In this document: positions 37,758 to 45,531 of the stretch, one piece after another
Numbering within the stretch: the first letter of the stretch is position 1
Layout: each line of letters starts with the position of its first letter
Assembly: GCF_003688555.1 (NCBI RefSeq)
Contig: NZ_REFR01000013.1
Span: 282,753-346,752, forward strand
Source of the DNA: Eilatimonas milleporae
Lineage (GTDB): Bacteria > Pseudomonadota > Alphaproteobacteria > Sphingomonadales > Kordiimonadaceae
Length of the DNA: 64,000 nt
Reading direction: 5' to 3'
Made by a program: the position numbers and the translations under genes
Notes under the pieces: generated by a model
Told to the model about the DNA's origin: nothing
The model's database searches: none
The model's input: only the letters and a program-made list of their open reading frames with translations

Positions 37758-38978
37758 TCAGCGCTGCCCGCCGTCGTCGGGAATGAACTGGATGAAATAG
37801 CCGTCGCCGGGAAAGAACAGGGACCCGAAGAAATAATCGCCATAGTCATTGGCCTCGATGCTGGCGGGCTGTTCCTTGCCGCCGCCCATCCATTTGCGGT
37901 ATTTCGAGATGGCATCGAACAGTTTTTCGCCGCGATCGCTTTCCATGCTGGTGGCGGCGTCGAACACATCCAGCGGCAGGTTGGCGACATAGGTGCCGGC
38001 GCCGGTGGACAGGGATTTCGGCACCACGTCCACGGTGCGCTTGCCGTTGCCGATGGTGTCCACCTGATGGTGGGACAGGGTGTCGTCGGCGGTCATATAG
38101 GCGAATTTCGGCGCGGCGAAGGTATAGAAATCGTTCCAGTCGACCTTGACCGGCTTGCCTTCCTTGCCGGGGTCGATGAGGTTGATTTCCCAGCGGTCCT
38201 CAAGCTGGGGGTTCATGGGCGTGGGGTCCAGCGTGTAGAGGGCCTCGGACACGCCGTCGGCGGTGAAACCGGCGCCGTTCAGGGCCGCGACGGATTCGAT
38301 GGTCTGGGTGATGGCGGTGTCGATCCTGCCCACATTGGGCGCGCGCCGGCGCAGGCTGCCCTTGGCCTCGGCGATCATGGTGTTGTCGATGAAGACATTG
38401 CCGGCAACGTCGCGGGTGAACATGAGCCAGACATAATCGGCGCGGTTGGCGTTCTGGTTGATGTTGAAATGACGGCGCACCTGATCATAGTCGGCCAGCA
38501 CCGGCACGGTGTTGGCGTCGCGGAACAGGTTGTTGACGATCCGGCGCGACACCGCGATGGTGATGGAGGTGCCGGCCAGTTCGGCGATGATGCGGCGGTA
38601 GGCTTCGCCGAAGGCATGGGCCACCCCTTCCAGATGGGCCCAACTGCCGGGAAAATTGGTCACTTCCAGATAAACATCGTCGAACAGGGCGAGGAAATTG
38701 CCGTAGCGCACGGCGTTCAGGTTCATGGCGCCGTTCATGATCAGGCCGGTGTCGAAATTGTGCATGCGGTACTGGGCGATATTGCCGAAGGCCATGGTGG
38801 GGCAGTTGCCGAAATAGACCGGCAGGCTGGGATTGCCGGTGCCGTCGAGATAGGCGGTGATGGCGGCCTGCGGCGCCTTCTGGATATTGCCCGGATTGAC
38901 ATTGGGCTGGGTCAGCAGTTCCGGCGGCGGGTTCAGCTGGTTGGCGCCGTTATCGCGGATTTTGAAATAGATCGGCAT
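37758..38978 (-). CDS. protein of unknown function, tandem paralog 1
   Basis: A 406-residue protein with no signal peptide or membrane helix, starting MPIYFKIRD with CGAGGA upstream. I do not recognise a family. It is closely similar to the product at 39401-40627 over its whole length; shared blocks include AYLDGTGNPSLPVY, QYRMHNFDT, AFGEAYRRIIAELAGTSIT, LADYDQVRRHF and a C-terminal YGDYFFGSLFFPGDGYFI. Both have Asp181, then after 22 residues Glu204-Ala-Lys206 followed by GSLRRRAPN, a spacing reminiscent of PD-(D/E)XK nuclease cores. That reading is a hypothesis. It has two LacI-like operators upstream. Confidence 0.75.
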   Translation of the reverse strand: MPIYFKIRDNGANQLNPPPELLTQPNVNPGNIQKAPQAAITAYLDGTGNPSLPVYFGNCPTMAFGNIAQYRMHNFDTGLIMNGAMNLNAVRYGNFLALFDDVYLEVTNFPGSWAHLEGVAHAFGEAYRRIIAELAGTSITIAVSRRIVNNLFRDANTVPVLADYDQVRRHFNINQNANRADYVWLMFTRDVAGNVFIDNTMIAEAKGSLRRRAPNVGRIDTAITQTIESVAALNGAGFTADGVSEALYTLDPTPMNPQLEDRWEINLIDPGKEGKPVKVDWNDFYTFAAPKFAYMTADDTLSHHQVDTIGNGKRTVDVVPKSLSTGAGTYVANLPLDVFDAATSMESDRGEKLFDAISKYRKWMGGGKEQPASIEANDYGDYFFGSLFFPGDGYFIQFIPDDGGQR

Positions 38979-39089
38979 GACATGTGGTCCTCGCATGTGA
39001 TCACCGCGTGTGATCATCTTAAGGGGGGTCCGGCGGGCCGGACGGAAAAGCCTTCCCCTTGAGGACGGGCGGGGGCGGGATTTGTGAAT
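38979..39089 (-). promoter_or_regulatory. duplicated leader of paralog 1
   Basis: About 110 bases before the ATG are nearly the same as those before paralog 2 (40628-40736). Shared elements are two 13-base direct repeats CGCRTGTGATCAY (plus-strand sense, 38991-39016), each with a TGATCA core, then the perfect hairpin GTCCGGC-GG-GCCGGAC. They may be regulator sites and an mRNA leader stem. Confidence 0.55.
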
Positions 39090-39161
39090 ATGACGGGCGG
39101 GACAGGCGCGAAAGGCGGGACGGTCCCCGAAACGCGATCCTGACCGGGCCCGGCCGAAAAT

Positions 39162-39175
39162 TGCAATCGATTGCA
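39162..39175. promoter_or_regulatory. LacI-family-type operator, proximal
   Basis: The perfect palindrome TGCAATCGATTGCA has the central CG typical of LacI/GalR-family sites. It lies just downstream (minus-strand sense) of a possible -10 hexamer CATACT at about 39184-39189 and about 185 bases before the paralog 1 start. Confidence 0.55.
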
Positions 39176-39247
39176 GTTTTTCCGGACAGTATGAGATTTT
39201 CAAATTTTTTTCATTGAAAATCAGTCTGTTATGGAACCATTGAAAGA

Positions 39248-39263
39248 CTGCAATCGATTGCAG
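39248..39263. promoter_or_regulatory. LacI-family-type operator, distal
   Basis: CTGCAATCGATTGCAG is a perfect 16-base palindrome carrying the same 14-base core as the site at 39162. The centres are 87 bases apart, close to whole helical turns, as expected for repression by looping. No LacI-family gene is in the window. Confidence 0.55.
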
Positions 39264-39400
39264 ACTAATTTTTTGCACAGATGCATTTTTTGGACACGTC
39301 AGGAGGCCGGAGCCCTTTCAGCCCGTTGGGCAAGCCGGGTTGGGGATCCGCCAGGTTGGCCAGGTCGGCCAGGTTGGGTCGAGGGTGGCCGGGTCCGCCG

Positions 39401-40627
39401 TCAGACAAAGCGCGTCGGGCCGCTGTGCGGAACGAGGCCGATGAAATAGCCGTCGCCGGGGAAGAACAGGGACCCGAAGAAATAGTCGCCATAGTCATCG
39501 GCCTCGATGATGGGCGGTGCCTTGCCGTCGCCCATCCACCGGCGGTATTTCAGGATGGCGTCGAACAGATCCTTGCCCGGGTTGCCGGTCATTTCGTTGG
39601 CGGCTTCGAACACATCCACCGGCAGGTTGGCGGTATAGGTGCCGGCACTGGTGGCCAGGGTTTTCGAGACCACTTCGACGGTGCGCTCGCCGTTGCCGAT
39701 TTGGGGGAAAGTGGTGGGGCCGGGCCGTTGGAAGACGTCCTTCATATAGGCGAATTTCGGCGCGGCGAAGGTATGGAAAGTATGCCAGTCGACCGTGATC
39801 GGCCCGCCCTTCTCGCCGGGGTCGATGAGGTTGATTTCCCAGCGGTTCTCAAGCTGGGGGTCCATGGGCGTCCCGTCCAGTGTGTAGAGGGCCTCGGACA
39901 CGCCGTCGGCGTTGAAACCGGCGTCGTTCAGGGCTTCGATGGTGGCGATGGTCTGGGTGACGGCGGTGTTGATCCGGGCCTGATTGGGCGCGCGCCGGCG
40001 CAGACTGCCCTTGGCCTCGGCGACCAGGGTGTTGACGATATCGACGGTGCCGTCAGCGTTGGGGGTGAACATCAGCCAGACATAGTCGGCGCGGTTGACA
40101 TTCTGGTCGATGTCGAAATGACGGCGCACCTGATCATAGTCGGCCAGCACCGGCACGGTGTTGGCGTCACGGAACAGGCCGTTGACGATCCGGCGCGCCA
40201 CCGCGGTGGTGATGGAGGTGCCGGCCAGTTCGGCGATGATCCGGCGGTAGGCTTCGCCGAAGGCCTGGGCCACGTCTTTGACATGGGCCCATTGGTGCGG
40301 AAAGTGGCTTGCGTTCAGATAGATGTCGTCGAACAGGCGGAGGAAATGCCCGTACTCCACATCGTTCAGGTCGACGGCGCCGTTCATGATCAGGGCGGTG
40401 TCGAAATTGTGCATGCGATACTGGGCGAGATTGCCGAACGCCATGGTCGGCAGGTTGCCATGATAGACCGGCAGGCTGGGATTGCCGGTGCCGTCGAGAT
40501 AGGCGGTGATGTCTTCCTGCGGCGGCTTCTCCAGACCGGCGGGACCCACGGTGGGCCGGGTCAGCAGGTCCGGCAGCGGCTGTCCCGGGGGCGCGCCGGT
40601 GTCGCGGATTTTGAAATAGATCGGCAT
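39401..40627 (-). CDS. protein of unknown function, tandem paralog 2
   Basis: A 408-residue protein of the same unrecognised family as paralog 1, aligned without gaps over at least the first 210 residues. Asp181 and Glu204-Ala-Lys206 are conserved at the same positions, as are RRAPN, TQTI, the DGVSEALYTLD block and a near-identical C-terminal block, while surface-like stretches have diverged. The start MPIYFKIRD has the same leader as paralog 1. It lies upstream of paralog 1 in the direction of transcription with a 422-base gap, and that gap carries operators this copy lacks, so the two may be differently controlled. Confidence 0.75.
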   Translation of the reverse strand: MPIYFKIRDTGAPPGQPLPDLLTRPTVGPAGLEKPPQEDITAYLDGTGNPSLPVYHGNLPTMAFGNLAQYRMHNFDTALIMNGAVDLNDVEYGHFLRLFDDIYLNASHFPHQWAHVKDVAQAFGEAYRRIIAELAGTSITTAVARRIVNGLFRDANTVPVLADYDQVRRHFDIDQNVNRADYVWLMFTPNADGTVDIVNTLVAEAKGSLRRRAPNQARINTAVTQTIATIEALNDAGFNADGVSEALYTLDGTPMDPQLENRWEINLIDPGEKGGPITVDWHTFHTFAAPKFAYMKDVFQRPGPTTFPQIGNGERTVEVVSKTLATSAGTYTANLPVDVFEAANEMTGNPGKDLFDAILKYRRWMGDGKAPPIIEADDYGDYFFGSLFFPGDGYFIGLVPHSGPTRFV

Positions 40628-40736
40628 GGCGTGTGGTCCTCGCATGTGATCACCGCGTGTGATCATCTTAAAGGGGTCCGGCGGGCCGGACGGACAAACC
40701 TTCCCTGTGAGGACAGACGGGAACGGGATTTGTGAA
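40628..40736 (-). promoter_or_regulatory. duplicated leader of paralog 2
   Basis: Counterpart of 38979-39089: the same pair of CGCRTGTGATCAY direct repeats, the same GTCCGGC-GG-GCCGGAC hairpin, and a shared GGGATTTGTGAAT end, after which similarity stops. Beyond it, 40780-40820 is AT-rich and may hold the promoter. Confidence 0.55.
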
Positions 40737-40930
40737 TGCGGGACACCCGGCCCCGGCGGCGCCATACGCGGCATATATCCTGTAAACTTTTGATTTATAT
40801 AAAAAATTTTCGACGAAACGTGCCCGTCATGCGCCCGGCCGCGCGGACAGGGCGCGCGATTTGGCGTATTCTTGGACCGGTTGCAAAGGCGCGCGCGGCA
40901 CACGCCGGACACGCGGGAGCGATCTTGACC

Positions 40931-41010
40931 GGGGCCAGAGGAACACGGGGCCAGAGGAACACGGGGCCAGAGGAACACGGGGCCAGAGGAACACGGGGCC
41001 AGAGGAACAC
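40931..41010. repeat. 16-bp tandem repeat, five exact copies
   Basis: Five identical units GGGGCCAGAGGAACAC run into a partial sixth and end about 30 bases before the IorA-type start, so they would lie in the promoter or mRNA leader. Confidence 0.95.
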
Positions 41011-41039
41011 GGGGCACAAAGAGCCAGGGGGAGACGACA

Positions 41040-41531
41040 ATGACCACCGTCACATTCACATTGAACGGAACGGCGCGGCGGTTCACCGGCGACGGGGACA
41101 TGCCGCTTTTGTGGTATCTGCGCGAGGACGCCGGGCTGAAGGGGACGAAATTCGGCTGCGGCATCGGGTCCTGCGGGGCCTGTACCGTGCATATGGACGG
41201 CATGGCGGTGCGCAGTTGCGGCCTGACCATGGACGGCCTGGACGGCACCCGCATCACCACCATCGAAGGGCTGGCCGGGGGCGCGCCCGACGGGCCGGAG
41301 CGCCTGCACCCGGTGCAGCGCGCCTGGCTGGAAGAGGATGTGGCCCAGTGCGGATATTGCCAGACCGGGCAGATCATGGCGGCGGCGGCGCTGCTGGCCG
41401 AAACGCCGGAGCCGACGGACCGGGATATCGAGACCGGCATGACCAATCTGTGCCGCTGCGGCACCTATCTGCGTATCCGCAAGGCGGTCAAGCGTGCCGC
41501 CGCGCTGATGCGCGCGCAGGAAGGCGTGTGA
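41040..41531 (+). CDS. (2Fe-2S) subunit of IorAB-type molybdenum oxidoreductase
   Basis: The 163-residue electron-transfer subunit of a xanthine-oxidase-family enzyme, like isoquinoline 1-oxidoreductase alpha. It binds two [2Fe-2S] clusters: the plant-type site [15 protein letters not shown] with a later Cys, and the helical site [10 protein letters not shown] plus [26 protein letters not shown] precedes the ATG. The large subunit starts 3 bases downstream. Electrons probably pass to a cytochrome c or quinone; the substrate is unknown. Confidence 0.93.
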   Translation: MTTVTFTLNGTARRFTGDGDMPLLWYLREDAGLKGTKFGCGIGSCGACTVHMDGMAVRSCGLTMDGLDGTRITTIEGLAGGAPDGPERLHPVQRAWLEEDVAQCGYCQTGQIMAAAALLAETPEPTDRDIETGMTNLCRCGTYLRIRKAVKRAAALMRAQEGV

Positions 41532-41534
41532 GCC

Positions 41535-43823
41535 ATGGCCGCCCCATCCCGCCGCGCTTTCCTGAAATCCGGCGCCGGGCTCGGCGTGCTGGCCGTCACC
41601 CTGTCGGTACACCCGGCCCTGATAGTGACCGCCACGACAGAGGCCGCCGCCCAGGACGGCCCGGACAATACGGGCCATGTGACACCCTGCCTGAAAGTGG
41701 ACGAAACCGGCCACATCACCCTGTGCGTGCCGGTGCCGGACATGGGACAGGGCATGATCACCACCGCCGCGCAGATGATCGCCGAGGAACTGGATGTGGA
41801 CCTGGACGCCGTCAGCGTGGAGCTGATGCCCTTTCTCGGCCGTTTTCAGGGGGCGGAGCGCCCGGTTTTCGATCGGTTTTATCAGGGCGCCGGCGGATCG
41901 GGGTCGACCATGCGCATCTGGCATGCCCTACGCCGTACCGCCGCCCATGCCCGCGCCCTGCTGGTGCAGGCGGCGGCCAAACGCTGGGGCGTGCCGGCGG
42001 GCAGCCTGACCACAGCGGACGGCCATGTGATCGCAAGGGACGCGCGCGGGGGACCCGGCGACGCCGACGGTGGGGAGCCCGGTGGCGGGCCGGGCCGGCG
42101 CCTGCCCTATGGGGCGCTGGTGGCGGCGGCGCGGGCAAGCGGCACCTCGTATGAGGTCATTCCCGACAGCCGGGCGCCGAAAGCGCGGTCCGACTGGTCG
42201 GTCATCGGCCGGGACACCGCCAATGTGGACGGCCGCGCCATCGTCACCGGCCGGGCCCTGTTCGGCCTGGATGTGGAGGTGCCGGGCATGCTGCACGCGG
42301 TGATCCGGCGTTGTCCCCACCTGAAGGGGGAAGTGACGCGGTATGACGACACGCGGGCAAGGGCCCTGCCCGGCGTGCGCGCCGTGGTGCCGATGAAACG
42401 CCTGCCCGAGGATGTGGCGGCCTACCGGCAGGTGGCCGCCGGGGTCGCCGTGGTGGCCGACAGCCTGTGGCAGGCGAAAAAGGCGGCCGCCGCGCTGGAC
42501 ATCGTCTGGGACGGCAGCCGCGCGGTGGAGGACGACACCGTCCTGATGACGGAAAAAGCCCGCGCCGCGCTGGACGACGCCGAGATGACCGTGGCCGCCG
42601 AGGCCGGCGACCTGGAGGCCGCCTTTGCCGCCGCCGCCGACACCCATACCGCCACCTATGACCATCCGCACTGGGCCCATACCTGCATGGAACCGATGAA
42701 CTGCATCGCCCATGTCACCGGTGGCGGCGATACACAAGAGCGGGCGGAAATCTGGGTCGGCCACCAGTTCATGAACACGGCGCTGAAAGCGGTGACCATG
42801 GCCACCGGCATCCTGCCGGAGCATGTCACCGCGCATTTTTACCGCATGGGCACGGGCTTCGGCCGCCGGTTCGAGGAGGATTTCATCATGGAGGCGGCGA
42901 TCCTGTCGCGGGCGGTGGGCGCCCCGGTCAAGGTGACATGGTCGCGCGAGGACGAGATCGAGCAGGATTACTGCAATCCGCTTGCCGCCTACCGGGTGCG
43001 GGCGGCGCTGGACGCGCGCGGGGATATCACCGCCTGGCATATGCGCGTTGCCTCCGACACGCGGGCGGTGGTGGCGGCGCGGGAGTTTCCGGTGGGGCTG
43101 GTGGATACCTATCGCGGGGAATGGTTTCAACTGCCGAACCATGTTTCGCGCGGGGCCTGGCGCGGCCCGCACCACAATGTCTGCGCCTGGGTGATCCAGA
43201 GCTTTCTCAACGAACTGGCGGTCAAGGCGGGGCGGGACCCGCTGGAATACCTGACCGCGCTGTATGGCCGCAAAGCGGTGCTGAAGTCGCGCAACTGGCC
43301 GTACCGGGACGTGGCGTTCGCGCGCCATATCGCCGTGCTGGAAGCGGCGGCGGACGCGGCGGGCCACGGCCCCGCGCCGGAGGCCGGGCGGGGACGGGGC
43401 ATCGCCGTGCACCAGACCTTCGTCAGCGTCTGCGCCCATGTGGTGGAGGTGGAGATGACATCGGACACCGACTACCGCGTGACCAGGGTGACCAGCGCCA
43501 TCGACTGCGGCCTCGCCGTCAATCCGAACGGGGTGCGCGCCCAGGTGGAAAGCGGCATCATGGACGGCCTGTGCGCGGCCAGATACGGCAAGCTGGTGTT
43601 CGAGCGCGGGGTGCCGGTGACGAACAATTTCGACACCTACCGCAAACTGCGCATGGACGAGACGCCGCCGGTGGTGGATGTGCATATCCTGGACATGGGG
43701 GACAGTGAGCCGCGCGGCACCGGCGAGATTTCGCTGCCACCGGTCATCCCGGCCCTGACCAACGCGCTGTATCAGGCCAGCGGCCGGCGCATCCGCAGCC
43801 TGCCGCTGGCCGATCAGGTCTAA
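41535..43823 (+). CDS. molybdopterin-binding large subunit of IorAB-type oxidoreductase
   Basis: A 762-residue catalytic subunit of the aldehyde/isoquinoline oxidoreductase group. A Tat-type signal (SRRAFLKSGAGLGVLAVTL) implies export, the small subunit being carried along. Molybdopterin-cofactor regions are seen as VPDMGQGMITTAAQMIAEEL, GFGRRFEEDF, RGAWRGPHHNVCAW and the C-terminal DMGDSEPRGTGEISLPPVIPALTNALY block with the conserved Glu. No FAD subunit or XdhC-like maturation gene is adjacent. It probably oxidises an aldehyde or N-heterocycle in the periplasm. Confidence 0.92.
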   Translation: MAAPSRRAFLKSGAGLGVLAVTLSVHPALIVTATTEAAAQDGPDNTGHVTPCLKVDETGHITLCVPVPDMGQGMITTAAQMIAEELDVDLDAVSVELMPFLGRFQGAERPVFDRFYQGAGGSGSTMRIWHALRRTAAHARALLVQAAAKRWGVPAGSLTTADGHVIARDARGGPGDADGGEPGGGPGRRLPYGALVAAARASGTSYEVIPDSRAPKARSDWSVIGRDTANVDGRAIVTGRALFGLDVEVPGMLHAVIRRCPHLKGEVTRYDDTRARALPGVRAVVPMKRLPEDVAAYRQVAAGVAVVADSLWQAKKAAAALDIVWDGSRAVEDDTVLMTEKARAALDDAEMTVAAEAGDLEAAFAAAADTHTATYDHPHWAHTCMEPMNCIAHVTGGGDTQERAEIWVGHQFMNTALKAVTMATGILPEHVTAHFYRMGTGFGRRFEEDFIMEAAILSRAVGAPVKVTWSREDEIEQDYCNPLAAYRVRAALDARGDITAWHMRVASDTRAVVAAREFPVGLVDTYRGEWFQLPNHVSRGAWRGPHHNVCAWVIQSFLNELAVKAGRDPLEYLTALYGRKAVLKSRNWPYRDVAFARHIAVLEAAADAAGHGPAPEAGRGRGIAVHQTFVSVCAHVVEVEMTSDTDYRVTRVTSAIDCGLAVNPNGVRAQVESGIMDGLCAARYGKLVFERGVPVTNNFDTYRKLRMDETPPVVDVHILDMGDSEPRGTGEISLPPVIPALTNALYQASGRRIRSLPLADQV

Positions 43824-44062
43824 GGCGGACCGGACACTCGGGGAAAGCTGTGTGGGAAGGCCGTGTGGGAAGGCTGTTGGGGAAGGCCGTGTGGGCGCAC
43901 CGGCTCCGGACAGAGGGCCCTGGCACGGGACTCTGACACGGGGCCTTGGCAGGGGGCTCTGGCACGGGACCCTGGCAAGGGGGGCCTGGCCGGGTCCCGC
44001 CGGGGCCGGCGATGGCGCGCGGGGTGTTTTTACGCAGGCCCTTTTTTGGGTGCGTCAGGCGG

Positions 44063-44641
44063 CTAGAGCCATTTCAGCCAGTTGATCAGCCAGATCAGCC
44101 CCAGGGTGGCCGAGCCCAGGGTCGCCGCCCAGATGAGCGCCAGCGGCAGGGCGGAAAAGCGGGTGCGCGGCCGGTCGCTGAACAGGCTGGCGCATTGCAG
44201 GCACTGGAACCAGCCGTCGGCCGGGCCGGCGCTGCCGCGCAGACCCGGCAGCGGGGTCGGTACCGGGCCGGCATAGACACGCAAGTGTTCCGACCCGCAG
44301 GTGGGACAGGCGCGGGGCTCGCCGTCCTCGTCCATGAGCGGCTTCGGGCGCGGCATGGTGGCGACGCGGGCGAGAATGTCCCGGGCGCGGGTTTCGTCGC
44401 CGGCGCGCACCAGAAGGTCGGTGGCGACCACATAGTGCAGCGAGCCCATATTCTCGTTGGCAAGCGCGGCATGGATGCCGGCGGCCTCCAACACGCCGCG
44501 CAGCATCTGGGCATCGCTGACGCCGAGGTCGCGGCGGATGGGGACCAGACGGTCGAAGTCGGGACGGCCGGAGCCAGAATGGACAGAGCCAGGGTGTCCG
44601 GCACCGGCGGCGCGGCCCCTGAGGCGGGCGGCGAATTTCAT
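44063..44641 (-). CDS. DUF2007-type protein with zinc ribbon and C-terminal membrane helix
   Basis: A 192-residue protein. The central part (about residues 30-95, DFDRLVPIRRDLGVSDAQMLRGVLEAAGIHAALANEN to VRAGDETRARDIL) resembles the DUF2007 'putative signal transducing' domain. A CPTCGSEH...CLQCASLF zinc ribbon and a C-terminal helix (ALIWAATLGSATLGLIWLINWL) follow. Its ATG overlaps the stop of the PNPOx-like gene by 4 bases, so the two are translated together. Function unknown. Confidence 0.72.
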   Translation of the reverse strand: MKFAARLRGRAAGAGHPGSVHSGSGRPDFDRLVPIRRDLGVSDAQMLRGVLEAAGIHAALANENMGSLHYVVATDLLVRAGDETRARDILARVATMPRPKPLMDEDGEPRACPTCGSEHLRVYAGPVPTPLPGLRGSAGPADGWFQCLQCASLFSDRPRTRFSALPLALIWAATLGSATLGLIWLINWLKWL

Positions 44642-45183
44642 GCCTCCTCCAGCCCGGTCTCGAAACCGTCGATGGACACGGCGTTGTTGTCACGGCGATA
44701 GGTTTTCAGCCCGTCCGCGCCCTTTTTCTCGGCCCAGGCCTCAAGGACGTGACGCTCGGATTTCAGCTCCATCTCCGGCACGGCGTAGCCGCAGCTTGTC
44801 TGCACGCTGTCCACCGTCATCAGGATGATCTGGCGGGCGCCGGGCAAATCGGGGAAGGACGGGATCAGGCCGGCGAAATCCCCGTCATCGGGGCGGACCA
44901 CCCGGCCGCCGCCATACAGTCTGAGAATAAGGGCGTTGCGGGTGAAACTGTTGAACATGATGGTCATGCGGCCGTCATGGCGGATGTGGGCGGCGGTTTC
45001 GTTGCCGCTGCCGGTCAGGTCGAGATAGCCGCAGGATGTGGGCGACAGCACCCGGAAGGTGTCGAGCCCCTTGGGGCTGAGATTGATGCGGCCGGTGGCG
45101 CAGGCGGTGGCGACGAAAAACATCGGCTGCGCCTCGATAAAGGTTTTCAGCCTGTCGGGGATATGATCGAAAAAATCGGCCAT
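44638..45183 (-). CDS. pyridoxamine 5'-phosphate oxidase-like FMN-binding protein
   Basis: A 181-residue split-barrel flavoprotein of the PNPOx-like superfamily. The N-terminal MFFVATACATGRINLSPKGLDTFRVL is typical of members that bind FMN or a related flavin; GSGNETAAHI and RMTIMFNSF follow. Members reduce diverse small molecules or have unknown roles, and it is not the biosynthetic PdxH. AAAGGGA lies ahead of the ATG. It is coupled to the DUF2007-type gene. Confidence 0.85.
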   Translation of the reverse strand: MADFFDHIPDRLKTFIEAQPMFFVATACATGRINLSPKGLDTFRVLSPTSCGYLDLTGSGNETAAHIRHDGRMTIMFNSFTRNALILRLYGGGRVVRPDDGDFAGLIPSFPDLPGARQIILMTVDSVQTSCGYAVPEMELKSERHVLEAWAEKKGADGLKTYRRDNNAVSIDGFETGLEEA

Positions 45184-45288
45184 GACGAAGGTCCCTTTCC
45201 CATGCCGGCGGATGGATACCGGCCCTGCCTGCTTTTGCCTGCGTGCCGCGCCTGTTTTTGCCCATAGGCCCGTGCCGGGGTGTCCGGG

Positions 45289-45492
45289 TCAGGCGATCAG
45301 GGCGAACACCAGTTTCGCGTACAGCCCGATCAGAACGGGACAACTGGCCGCGAAGGCGGCGAAACGGTGTTCGATTTTGTTATAGCCGCACTGGACGACG
45401 GAATGAAGCACCCTGAGCGCCACATAGGCCCAGGCCAGCATGACGGCGGCGGCGAGTGCCGTCATGATCGGACGCAGCGGGTAAAACCGCAA
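45289..45492 (-). pseudogene. 5'-truncated MAPEG-family gene
   Basis: The frame encodes the C-terminal half of a MAPEG membrane protein: ALAAAVMLAWAYVALRVLHSVVQCGYNKIEHRFAAFAAS and a last helix. Family members are about 130-140 residues; here only about 67 remain, and an in-frame stop, which is the stop of the S41 peptidase gene, lies 13 codons upstream. The N-terminal half is not visible on the far side of that gene. The first codon offered is a TTG without a clear ribosome site. I read it as a remnant cut when the S41 gene arrived. Confidence 0.65.
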
Positions 45493-45531
45493 GGCACAAG
45501 AAACATCGGGGCGATACCGATCCGGGCTTCG

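Noticed and set aside
40827..41924. Minus-strand frame through the 16-bp repeat upstream of the oxidoreductase
   Set aside because: It runs antisense to two intact subunit genes and encodes repeats of [16 protein letters not shown] made by the DNA repeat.
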